Assembly (NCBI GenBank): GCA_019925105.1
Contig: JAHGAU010000041.1
Coordinates: 62,001-126,000, forward strand
DNA from: Niebla homalea
Lineage: Eukaryota; Ascomycota; Lecanoromycetes; Lecanorales; Ramalinaceae
Length of the DNA stretch: 64,000 nt
Reading direction: 5' to 3'
In this document: piece after piece, positions 33,781-43,857 of the stretch
How positions within the stretch are numbered: the first letter of the stretch is position 1
Layout of the letters: the number at the start of each line of letters is the position of its first letter
Translations under genes and position numbers: made by a program
The notes under the pieces: model-generated
Database searches by the model: none
Told to the model about the DNA's origin: nothing
The model's input: only the letters and a program-made list of their open reading frames with translations

Positions 33781-34960
33781 TCAAGACGTCGTTAGCTCCG
33801 TCGCTCCGTCAGGCTCCGCGTAGCCTGTGTTCTGGCGGAAAGGAGATGAACAAACAAGCGGTCCCCACACCCTCACCAACTCTTTCACCAGATCATTTCT
33901 CCCCTCCGCAACTAAAACCTCCTGCACACACCTGAAGGCACTGTTCAGCCCCCCCCCCACGATCCACGCATGTCCCGCGCTCAACGCGTCACCGCCGAAA
34001 TCCATTCCGTTTCCCTTTGCCGCCGGCGTCATAAGGGCGGGCATCAACCCCGCGAATTGGCCTGTGGCAAACTCAGGAAAGGCACCTACGCTGAATTCGC
34101 TATTATGAAAGGAGTGCGCATGATGACCGACATATTGTGATTGCAAAAACGAGTCGCTGAGATTGTGCATCGTGGCGAGATTGCGGAGAGTCAAGTTGAC
34201 GAGGTGGGCTTAAGCAGTGGACGTACTGAGGTAGGAGGAGAGGTGGGAGGCATCTCGGCCCCAGGTCTGGGTTGAGAAAGATGTCAGAGGTGTGGGAAGG
34301 AGAAGGCGCGGTGAGGTGTGAAGGGCGGCAAAAGATGGCGGAGAGAGGTAGGAACGGATTGGTGAGTGGCGAAGTAACAGAGGAATGAAAATTACATAAG
34401 ACGCAATCATCACGGCTGCTGCGCCCGTCACATTAATTCCGTGGGAAGGATACACACAAGTTCGGATGGGGAGGTCCATGGAAGACTGGCCCCCACGGAT
34501 GTGGTTAGGAAGCTCTTGCCACCATCGAGTCTTGAACCTGATGCCGATTTTCATGGCGGCATCGTGATTGATCTCGCGAATGGCAGAATCCTTCTCGAAA
34601 CCCATGCCTAGGCCTGTCATGTCCAGGGCCTGCATGGCCCCCAATGGAATGGTGTCGATCATATAATCATACGTCTGAGAACCTGTTGATGAGAGGGCGT
34701 TCAGCTTGTCATCGGAATGAGATAGCTGCTTAATCGACGTGCCTCGCTCCGAGTACCGAATAGGCTTTCTCAGAAGAAGCACCATCCTCCTAATGACTCG
34801 GCTGAGACCTCCCTCAACGGTGACCCATTTGTCGCCATCGCCAAATATCCAGTCGTCAACTATAATTTCCGTCAGGTCATGGTCAACATGACCAGCCGTA
34901 GCGCTAGTCGTCTCCACCAGTTTATTCCTGTATAAGAGTATCCGCGCATGGTGAGATACT
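33781..34960 (-). pseudogene. L-amino-acid oxidase (flavin amine oxidase) remnant
   Basis: The C-terminal half of a fungal LAAO is clear on the minus strand: LTEIIVDDWIFGDGDKWVTV, YDYMIDTIPLGAMQ, IRGGQSSMDLPIRTCVYPS, VMIASY|TWGRDA across an intron (donor at about 34396, acceptor at about 34262), then QYVGHHAHSF and AGLMPALMTPAA, DFGGDALSAGHAWIVGG. Three lesions are visible. The conserved WWETTSA block is split by a missing base near 34915-34920. An in-frame TAA lies at about 34210-34212, between STSTA and AHLVNLTL. The whole N-terminal FAD-binding part is absent upstream. The gene is therefore a decayed fragment, although the remaining half still reads well, so decay is not ancient. Confidence 0.85.
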
Positions 34961-35266
34961 GTCGGACCGATCCCACAGGGTGACTTAGCGTCGCGAGGCC
35001 TGTGCCAGATTTGAGGACAAGCCCGAGGTGAACTTGCTAAAAGCGCTGTTCTATAATCCTACCGGGTCCTGCCTTGCAAAGGACGAAGGAAGAGGGCGCC
35101 AAGGCATCACATGATGGCATTGCCTTCTCATGTGTTACACAGGTCATAATAAGCGAGTCGCTGCTTGCTATTCACCACCCTGCGCCAAGTGAATGTTTCT
35201 AAACCTCCTCATTTACTGTCACTAGACCGCCCAATTCCACTATCCTTAACCTGGCGATAATGTCTT

Positions 35267-35833
35267 CTAGTCGTTTTTCACGATACTCTGGAAGTAACAC
35301 AGATCCGTCACCAGCTGCTCATGGATCTGTGTCATACTGGGACAGCTCTGATCACGGTAGTCCACCACGATGTGACTTGTCTCTTCTTGGTAATTCTGAA
35401 TGTTCTCGCTGTCACTATGCGTGGCATTGTAGATCTGCGCTTGGAACATATTGTCAAGGTATTGCGCAAAGCGCCGTTGGATCTGCGCTCGGAATTGCTT
35501 ACTGTGGAGACCGGCGGAGGGATTGTCAGGGCTGCGGCCGCCGGAGCTTAGGAATTGGGGTTTGCGGCTGCTGGTGGCAGGATCGGAGTCGTCGACAAAA
35601 GGGTCGCCTGATGAGGAGAAAGAGGGATCGTTGCTGTTAGGGTAGCCAGGGCTGAAGCCTGGAGAGTCCAATGGATTGACACGGGCGGGTCCCTTGTTGC
35701 TCTTACCTTGAGCTGGCTTTTTGGAGTCGTCGAGGATGCCTTTCAGGGGCTTAGGCTGTGGCGATAAGTCTCCCCCTTCCGTAGATGTGGCTCCTGGGTT
35801 CTGAGCGGGATCCTGCCCCTGTGCATGATGCAT
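35267..35833 (-). CDS. Hypothetical Pro/Ser-rich ORF
   Basis: Open frame of 188 aa, starting with ATG at 35833. The N-terminal half is rich in Pro, Gly, Ser and Asp (for example SPGFSPGYPNSNDPSFSSSG). The second half is more ordered and charged (QFRAQIQRRFAQYLDNMF). There is no signal peptide and no recognised domain. It follows the decayed mucin-like copy on the same strand and could be its 3' remnant or an independent gene. Support is limited to frame length and composition. Confidence 0.35.
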   Translation of the reverse strand: MHHAQGQDPAQNPGATSTEGGDLSPQPKPLKGILDDSKKPAQGKSNKGPARVNPLDSPGFSPGYPNSNDPSFSSSGDPFVDDSDPATSSRKPQFLSSGGRSPDNPSAGLHSKQFRAQIQRRFAQYLDNMFQAQIYNATHSDSENIQNYQEETSHIVVDYRDQSCPSMTQIHEQLVTDLCYFQSIVKND

Positions 35834-35849
35834 CCCCCCGCGGCATGGC

Positions 35850-37570
35850 TGTTCAGCGGGAGTCGTCCAGAAGGCCGTGGAAGACGAACCGAGGTGGTCT
35901 CCTTACTGGGAAGCGGGTACAGTCTGGGTGGGGATAGATGTCAGGTCTGCCGCTGGTTTGGGCTCCTTGTCCTGCGAATGTAGGTCGTGGCCCACTTGAC
36001 TGCCGCAACGCGCCTGGCCCAGCACTCTGTCCATCTGGGGTCTGACCAGGTAGATTCGCGTTTTCCCTGCGGGCAAACCGTATTGAAGCCGCATCTCTCT
36101 CAGTCTGTGATAGTTCTCGGTCAGTGGGAGAAGACAGGGAGGGAAAGCCTTCGCTTACGGAATAGGAGAGGTTCACGCCAGCCATGCCGAGCATGTTGCG
36201 ATCGTCATCGACATGACCTGTCATTCGTCAGCTCGAAGCTTCACCAATGAACACGCGAGTGTCCCCAGTAATGTTACTTGCCGCTGCTGATTCACACTCA
36301 GATTCAGGAATTGCTGTCCCGTCCGATGTAATGAGCCCAGTTGACATTTGAGCCTGCCGGCGCACCCAGGGCATGCGTTTCAACGCTCGTTTCTTGAGTT
36401 ACGACGTTTCTTGCTGAGCTGTCTCATAACGTATCACTACGTTGGATGTAGCCGGGTTGGGGGTAGCCGAAGTTGTGCTACTGCTCGATACATTCGCTCT
36501 CGTCGGTAGATCTGTTGCGCTAGCTGATGATACGTCATCGGATGTTGTTACATCAGTGGAGCTGCGCAATGACTCCTTGGTGGTGGTGCTGACAACTGGA
36601 CTTGAGCTTGACTGGTCCATGCGTCTCGTGGAGATTGCAGAAGAGCTTTATTGCACCGCGCTATCTGATGAGTCGTTTAATCTGCTCAACTCTCCTGGTG
36701 AGCTCTTGCCACTGGTAGCCGTCCGAGATGCCGCTGATAAAGAGGCTGCTGGGGATATGGAAGTAGATAGAAGTGCGGTTGCATCTGAGGAGGAGGGGCT
36801 GGATGCTTCACTTGACAATGATGCCGGTCTATTGCTAGGGTCTGCAGTCACAGAAGCGTGAGAGCTGTTTGAGGTGGTGCTGGGACCAAATCCCAAACTC
36901 GTTTCCTTGAAGCTTGTTGATGTCGCAAGGTAATTTGGCCACTCTGCAGTCGCTGAGGAGTTGCTCAAGGTAGTTGAAGGCGCCACAAATTTCTCATTGT
37001 TTGTGATGGAGGATGTTGTCATTGTTCGGGATAGTGCTAGTGAGGTGCTCTGCAATGCTGTTGTGCATTTTTCCTGGAGATGCTGGGCCGGAGCCTACCA
37101 CTCGTCGAAGACAAAGTCATTCGTTTAGATGATTAGCTAGACGTAGCCTGAGTCGAAGTTGAGGTGGTACGGTCTGACGTAGAATCAGGGTTTGCTGTTT
37201 CGATGGGAGATTCTTTGGTCTAGTTGGAAGACGGGGTTCCGACTGTGGACATTTTTCTTTGACTAGTGCTCCTTGTGAGATACCTGAGATTGCTGTTCCG
37301 AAGGAGGACCTGCCGGTAGAGCCCAAGGCTGGATCTTCTACTGTAGAAATTGTCGCTTGACTTGTGCTCGCTGCAGAGTTAACTGAGGTTGCTGTTTGGA
37401 TGATAGATCCTTTGGTCAAGCTGGAGGACGGGATGCCGATCGTGGACGACGTTCCGAGTAGTGCTGATTGTGAAAATTACCCGAGGCTGCTGTTTTGATG
37501 GAGGACCTGACGGTAGAATTCTGGGCTGGACCTACTACTGTAGATGTGGTTCTTTGACTAGTGCCCGCCG
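35850..37570 (-). pseudogene. Decayed paralogue of the mucin-like gene (copy 2)
   Basis: Minus-strand Ser/Thr-rich open segments (37419-37117, 37055-36648, 36620-36399) lead into a C-terminal block that parallels the larger copy at 38.0-38.2 kb. RRQAQMSTGLITSDGTAIPE matches RRQTQDVSGIITEDGTTLSE. An exon then reads HVDDDRNMLGMAGVNLSYS before a GTAAGC donor, matching RYELDDNKMLGTLDGTQYYS before a GTACGT donor. Copy 2 has an in-frame TAA at about 36399-36401 (after AQQETS, before LKKRALKRMP) and several shifts between its Ser-rich segments. The part after 36150 no longer aligns with the WRN..F block of copy 1. I read it as a tandem duplicate now decaying. Confidence 0.6.
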
Positions 37571-37600
37571 CGGCATATTCAGGCGTCCTTGGGCACGAGG
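37210..37600. repeat. Imperfect tandem repeat, about 196-bp unit, 2 copies
   Basis: Segment 37210-37300 resembles 37404-37494, and 37302-37370 resembles 37500-37568 (for example GGAGGACCTG.CGGTAGA), giving a period of about 194-198 bp. It lies in the Ser-rich part of the decayed copy, consistent with internal repeat growth of a mucin-like coding region. Confidence 0.65.
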
Positions 37601-40600
37601 AGGCTAGGGCTTAATCGGCTTTGTAATTGTGGGGTCGAAAGGTTCGACCAACCGGGGAGCAATGAGAGTAATATCTGGGTACAGTCAGAGGGCGGCGCTT
37701 CCGTGAAGTACGCGTAGATCTCTTTGGACGCCATTCGGCGATATACCGCTTGGTCATTGCGGAATGCTGTGTTCCGCCACACCAAGTTGGTACCTTCCAC
37801 GCTGAAGTTTTGCGAGATTGATTGCGGGTTTGCTTAGGGGATGAAAAGGGCAGAAGCCTGGCCCGGACTGGTCTAAATGCGGATTGAATGAATGCGAAAA
37901 CTCTCTATCATGTAAGTGGCAATGTTGAAACCACGTACCGAATAGTATTGCGTGCCATCAAGCGTTCCCAGCATTTTGTTATCATCCAGCTCATACCTCT
38001 GGTGCCAATATCATTAGCGTTAAGATCTTTGAACGATGGATAGGATAGCCCATGATTCAACCTACCGTTCCTGATTTACATTCAGCTTCTGAGAGAGTGG
38101 TTCCATCTTCGGTAATGATGCCACTCACATCTTGAGTCTGCCGACGGAGGCGTCTCCAAGACCGCTTCTGCAGGGCTGCTGCTTCTTGTGGGGCGGCTCG
38201 GAAGAGGACCATGACATTTGTCTTCGCAGGATCCGCTGCGGCCGAAGTTGTGCTGCTGCTTGGCGTGCCATTGGTCGTCACTGATCCAGTAGAGCTTGCT
38301 GAGGCCTCGCTCGTGGTGGTACCGAAGCTTGCTGCTGAACTTGACTGCTCCAGGCTTGATCGATCCGAGCTACTGGTAGAGGCGGAAGAGGCTGGCGGCT
38401 CCTCCGTCGTCGTCAAGTCGCTCGATGTGCTTATTGTTGCTGATGAGACCACATCGCTTGTGAAAGACGGCGTAGTCATTGATGGGGATACTGCTGGAGA
38501 TGCGGAAATTCTAGGCGAATCCGTGGCACTTACATCTGGAGAAAAAGGGTCGAAGATTTCGCTGGTGTATGATATCAATGTATTGCTAGGCTCTTCGGAC
38601 GCTGATGTCTCAGGGGTCGTTTTGTTTGTGTCTGCTGGAATATTGGCAGAGGGACTCTCACCAGCACTAGGTGACTCGGTGGCAGCTGCTTCACTAGACA
38701 AGGTAATCGATCCAACGGCTTCACTGGATGAGGTGCTAGAGATCTCCGCGTCGCTGGATGAGATACTTGGAGGAACAGCGGCTTCACTTGATGAAGTAGA
38801 GATCGCAGCCTCGCTGGAGGAGGTAGAGATTGCCGCGTCGCTAGAGGAAGTACTGGGAGGCACGGCAGCTTGATTCGGGACTGTACTTAGGTTTTCACTG
38901 GAGAGCTCACCAGCTGATGAAAACATCTACGGGCGGCCCATTCAAATTCGTAGTCGAGGTCTGCTCTGGTGCGGAAGTAGTGTTGTTGGGCAATGCTGTC
39001 GTTGGCTGCTCAGCAGGTGACATTACGGAAGATGAGTCAGCGGACGTGACTTGAGGAAGAAGGGCAGCTTCGCTGAAGTCAGTACTAGGAAAGGCCGCTT
39101 CACTGGAAGATGTGCTGGACATGGCCGCATCGCTGGAGGAAGTACTGAGAGGAACTGCGGCTTCGCTTGAGGAAGTACTCGAAAAGGCCGCTTCGCGTGA
39201 TGATGTGCTCGGTGGCGTCGCGGACGGATCGGTCAAAGAAGTGGGGGCTTGCTCGGCCGATAATGAGTCGCTCGATGTGGCAGAAGTGTCTAGTCAAGAT
39301 GTCGAGTCAGTATCGTTCCACCAAACGAAAAGCCCTAGGACAAGAACGAAAACTGGGAACAGCTCGCCAGTATATACTGACCTAGAAAGAAAAATATGAT
39401 TAGCTTCGCTCTATACAATACAAGGCTTTCGACATAGTAATAGGACTGCAAGAAACGCAACTGGAATTTACTCACATGTAGAGGTTTCGGAGAACCTGCC
39501 GCGTGTCGAGGAAGGCCTTTCGATCAACTCAGTAGAGGAAACATCTTCTGACGACGTGCTTGAGCTCGTGGAGAGTACCGCCTCGTTTGACGAAGTGCTC
39601 GCGAATGCTGCTTCACTGGAGGAAGTGCTTGGGAGCTAGGCTTCGCTTGAGGATGTGCTCGAGACAGCCGCTTTGCTGGACGAAGTTTCGAGATCGATCA
39701 CGTCATGCAGTGCCGTACTTGATATCGCGGCATCGCTGGAGGAGGAGCTCGAAACAGCTGCCTCGCTGGACGGAGTACTGGCAAGGACGGCAGCCTCGCT
39801 AGATGATATGCTTGGAAGGACCGAAATCTTCCTGGTCGTTGTGCTCGACACGGCTAGCTCACTAGATAAGGTGCTGGAAACAGCGGCCTCGCTAGATGAA
39901 GTACTGGGTGACATGGCAGCTTCACTAGAAGACAAAGAGCTAGAAACAGCTGCTGTGCTCAAGGAGGTACTCGGCAGCAGAGTTTCGCTGGACGATGCAC
40001 CGGGAGGCACAGCCGCTTGGCTGGATCTGGTCAAAGTTCTCGAAATGGCCGTTGCATTCGATGAAGTGGTGGAGACAATGGCTGCGCTAGAGGATGTACT
40101 GACCGGGACTTCAGCTGCGCTTGAGCTTGTCCAAGTACTTGAAACGGCCATTTCGGTTGACGAAGTGCTAGGGACAGCGGCGACACTGGCGGAAGTCGAC
40201 GGTGGCACGATCGCTTCGCTAGATGACTTGGTTGAGGGGGCCGCAGTGCTGGACGAGGTGCTGGAGATGGCCACGCCGGTAGAACGATTTACTTGATTTC
40301 ACTTACGGACTGGTCACATCCGGCGTGGAACTCGTCCGGGTCGTACCTGTCATTGGGCTCGTACTTGTCCTCGGGGTTGTCGTTGGGTCGTACTTGTCGT
40401 CAGTGTCGCTGACGTTGTCGGTGCCCTTGACGTTGTTGATGTTGTTGGTCTTGTAGAGGTCGTTGATGAAGTGCTTGAGCTCGAAGATGTGGTCGATGAC
40501 TAACGGCAGATACCGATTTAGCTCGGATAATTAAAGCCTCTAGAGTGATGATGAGCAGCACGGAGAGAGCAAAGTCTCTCTTCTCCGCGTAACATTGACC

Positions 40601-41873
40601 ATCTCTGCTATGAGAATACGATATGGCGGATGGTGGGCAGATGTAAGAAGTTCCGAGCAATAACGTACGTACCGACGAACTTGTTTTCGAGCTCGTGCTG
40701 CTTGGCGCGTCATTGACAGTGCTGGCAACATTTCCCTGTTAGGTGAATTAATATACGTCCATCTTCTAGCATCCGTTTACACGCTGGAGAGGGATGCGAG
40801 CTTTGTTAAGGCCTCTTCAGAAACCGAACATTTGGTACTTACAGCAGTGCAATTGGAGTGCGAGTCGAACAGTATATTTGAACCCCTAGGCAGAACAAAC
40901 ATCAGCACCAAGCGTGCTTGAACTAGTTCCAGTAATCAGTCTGCATGTTACACTTACTCAAAGTACGCGTAGTACATGGAACCTGAGGCTAGACATGTTT
41001 GTAAGTATTACCTCATTCGTGACAGAAGACAAAGGTATCTAAGGTCTACCCAGCTGGAATATGTCCCCTGCACTACCATTCTTGCTTTAGTTCAGCATGA
41101 TGTCGTTCTACTGGTTGGACTTGCAGCCAACGATGGGCAAGAGATTCTCACGTTGTAGGCAAGATTGCCGCTATTTACTCCAAAGTATGTCACACTGACA
41201 CACTTTGCATTGGCGTCACCTTGATTAATGCAATTCCGGCCATCGGTGGCATTCGTTTGGAATGCTGCAGTCGAGCCTGCAAGCAGGGACCGGATCAGTC
41301 CCCTTCTAATTTCTCGTCCGCTCGAATCCATTTTTCCATTAATGAAGCGCGTCTAGATCATCTCCCACATTGATCAAGAAGCCTTCTCACAGCCGGCAGA
41401 GCGTCTTGGAAGCGCATACCTGGCACCTGATACCCGCATCGTACGTTGAAATTGCAACCAACAGTATGGCCCTGATGGGATGTCAGCCCTACCCGATAAC
41501 AAAGATCGTTTCGTCGGTATCTTGACTCGGTCAGAAGATACTTGTCGCAATGGCCCTGGGAGTCTATGAGTAGGACTGCCTTTCCTATCTCACCGAAGCA
41601 TGATCTATGAGCGAAAGACTCGGAGAGACTCACAATGCTGCGGAGTATGTTGTCGTCACAGTTTTTGGCGCTATTGCTTGCTGCTGCTGTGGTTGAAGCC
41701 TTAGAAGTGGCGCTTTGAGTCAAGGCTTGAGGAAGGAGGAATCCCGGCAATAGCAGCAGGACCCTTGAAGTCGCATGCTGGTGAATGGTGAAAGCGCATG
41801 CCAGCTTGACTTGGTCCTCTGTTGCAAGAAAAGGAAGCCGTGACAACGTTGAGAAGCCAATATAATGGGGCAC
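37579..41873 (-). CDS. Ser/Thr-rich mucin-like secreted protein, multi-exon (copy 1)
   Basis: Minus strand; the full model is uncertain. The N-terminal exon (from about 41873, with a hydrophobic stretch VLLLLPGFLLPQALTQ) leads to an exon ending 41420. Further exons are 41276-41152 (STAAFQTNATDGRNC, CVSVTYFGVNSG), a short one ending SMYYAYF, one encoding SNILFDSHSNCTA, and one encoding NVASTVNDAPSSTSS. Long Ser/Thr/Ala repeats follow (about 40274-39636, 39236-38907, 38926-38066) built from units like STSSSEAAVP. An exon at 37998-37939 (YELDDNKMLGTLDGTQYYS) and a last exon ending 37579 (TNLVWRNTAFRNDQAV) resemble the paired DUF7908/DUF7909-type C-terminal domains of fungal surface proteins. It is a probable O-glycosylated extracellular protein. 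Phase at two junctions did not close, so some decay is possible. Confidence 0.5.
38720..40274 (-). repeat. Degenerate coding tandem repeats (Ser/Glu/Ala motif)
   Basis: Minus-strand translation shows many imperfect copies of a 12-16 residue unit of the form STSSSEAAVPPSTSSS[ED]A at 38.72-38.88, 39.05-39.23 and 39.6-40.27 kb. Such arrays expand and contract easily and are typical of heavily O-glycosylated wall or secreted proteins. Confidence 0.8.
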
Positions 41874-41886
41874 CTTGTAATTTCAT

Positions 41887-43857
41887 CCGTAAAGGTCCGT
41901 TTCGAAGACCAGTTCAGATGCCGTCATCTGAGAACTGTCCAACATAACGTTGGTGGCTTAAACCCTCGACTCACATGCGGCGGGCGGGAGTAGTAGACCC
42001 TGTGAGGATTATGGCCTGCCAACTTCTTTGATATTAGCAGATCATAAGTCGGACAGGACGTTATCGGCTTCGAAAGCCGGATCCAGTCTTTTCTCGGCAA
42101 TCATCAACGGTATCTGAACCTGGCATATTCGTAAGAGCCCAGAGTCTCTGAAATCATAGAGACTCACCCGAACTGTATTAGACCAAAGATTATGAAGCCG
42201 CACCTCCACTTCCGAGCCTAATCTGTCCCAAATCGAAAGCTATTAGAGCAAGATGCTGGCCTAGTCAGGCAAGACAAAGCGCAGACAACAGAGGATATCA
42301 TTCCATCCTTCATTCTCTGGATGGGCTGACTCTCGCCCTAGTTTGCTGCCTTGGAGGACCAGCAGTCCACTTCGAGATCTTGCCCAGCGACTGACTGCCT
42401 CAGCTGGGCGTCACATGTCTTGCCCAGCTGAAGCAGGCCCAATCGCAGCTTGCGAGATTTTGCGACCATGTTCAGGTCCATGAGAGTTCAGGTCCATGAG
42501 AGTTCAGTTCCATGAGAGTTCAGTCCCATGAGAGTTCAGTTCCATGAGAGTTCAGTTCCATGAGAGTTCAGTTCCACGCGTTCATCGTGAAGTTGGCCGA
42601 AGAAAAGAAAAGGAAGCTTCGAATTAAGGTCTAGGGAACACGAAGCCAGCGGGTGCTACGGGCGTCAGAGTCTTGACATGGACCCTAAACTTAAGGAACA
42701 AGCCCCGGTATGTCTGGATTGATATTAAAGACACCAAATTTGGGGATCTTTACGTATTCTGTGAACAGATTCGACTCGCGTGGATCTAAGTATATAATGA
42801 CAGCTCAAAACGGACCCAAAGAGTGGAAGAACTAGGTAGTCTAGGATCTCGCTTTTCGTTCGGTAACGTTGGCCCTGGTGGCCGAGCGGAGTACGGAGAG
42901 TCCGCACTGAAGACTCGTATTCATCGTCATTGTTTCCAACTTGTATTCTAAATTCTGTACGGTATGATTAAGTCAGGCCCGGCAGGAAGCCCCTGAAGAC
43001 TGCGATAGTCTTCACAGGACTGCTAGGAAGACCACTAGAGGTAAGTCCATCTTACGTTTTAGCGTGTCGAATAATACCTTCCGGAATTAATACACCAAGC
43101 TCTGGTCCTTAGCGCTTTCCAGGACTCTGATGGAGACCTCCGTAGCTCTCGGTGTACTGCCAAAGTCCCGAGCCTTGAAAACTTTACGCCACTGATAGCA
43201 TCACCGATATCAGCCATCAATTGTTTCGATCGATCCTTCATGAAAATCCATACAGTCATTGCGAGTCCGCAAGTTGAGAATCTCAGACAGTATCCGAGAT
43301 GCCGAAACAGCAGTCTTGATGCCTACCAATGGCTTGGATACAGCTCCTAGCTTCTGGAGGGGCGAACATATGCAGTAATAACACTCTGCTTTGTTGCCCA
43401 ACAGAGCCGGGGCACTCAATCCTGCTTCGATTGCAACAGCGGCTTCTTGGGGCTGTTGAGTCTTCTGCCGTACAGTGGTATCCAAATTGGCCTGCGCAGG
43501 AGCCATCTCTGGATCATTGCAGCTCTCAAAAAGGACTCAAGCAGAAGTAACTTGGCATTAAAACTAGATGCTGGCGAACGTTGAGGTACAAGCAAACAAG
43601 GCACGGATTTTTGAGGCTTTTTTTTTTGACAGCAGCCACATGCCAAGCCATGAGATCTGAAGGTAAGCTGTTTCGGGAAGCAGCAAATGACGTAATCATT
43701 CCGCAAACTCTGTCAGCCCGAATGTCATCAGCGCTCCTATTTTACCCATTTTCTGTCCGAAATGTTTCTGAACTCATGTTCTATAAGCGTCCTTATCGAG
43801 ATTCACAGTCGTTCATCAACGGACGCATGTCTTGGCATGATTTTTTGACCTATCAAT
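41887..43857. other. Intergenic stretch with minisatellite
   Basis: About 2 kb without a supported gene. It carries the 16-bp minisatellite at 42471-42576 and a T(11) tract near 43618. A TGGCCGAGCGG string at about 42879 looks like a tRNA A box, but no B box or matching acceptor stem follows. Confidence 0.45.
42471..42576. repeat. 16-bp minisatellite, about 6.6 copies
   Basis: The unit TTCAGTTCCATGAGAG (variants TTCAGGTCC and TTCAGTCCC) is repeated six full times plus ten bases, with one or two substitutions per unit. Confidence 0.95.

Noticed and set aside
38211..40296. Plus-strand acidic open frames opposite the mucin-like gene
   Set aside because: Repeat-derived shadows of the Ser/Thr/Ala coding repeats; no leader or domain on the plus strand, while the minus strand shows splice-compatible conserved blocks.
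42870..42960. tRNA-like A box (TGGCCGAGCGG) suggesting a tRNA-Ser or tRNA-Leu
   Set aside because: No B box (GGTTCGANNCC) within 100 bases and no 3' strand pairing with the GGCCCTG acceptor-stem candidate.
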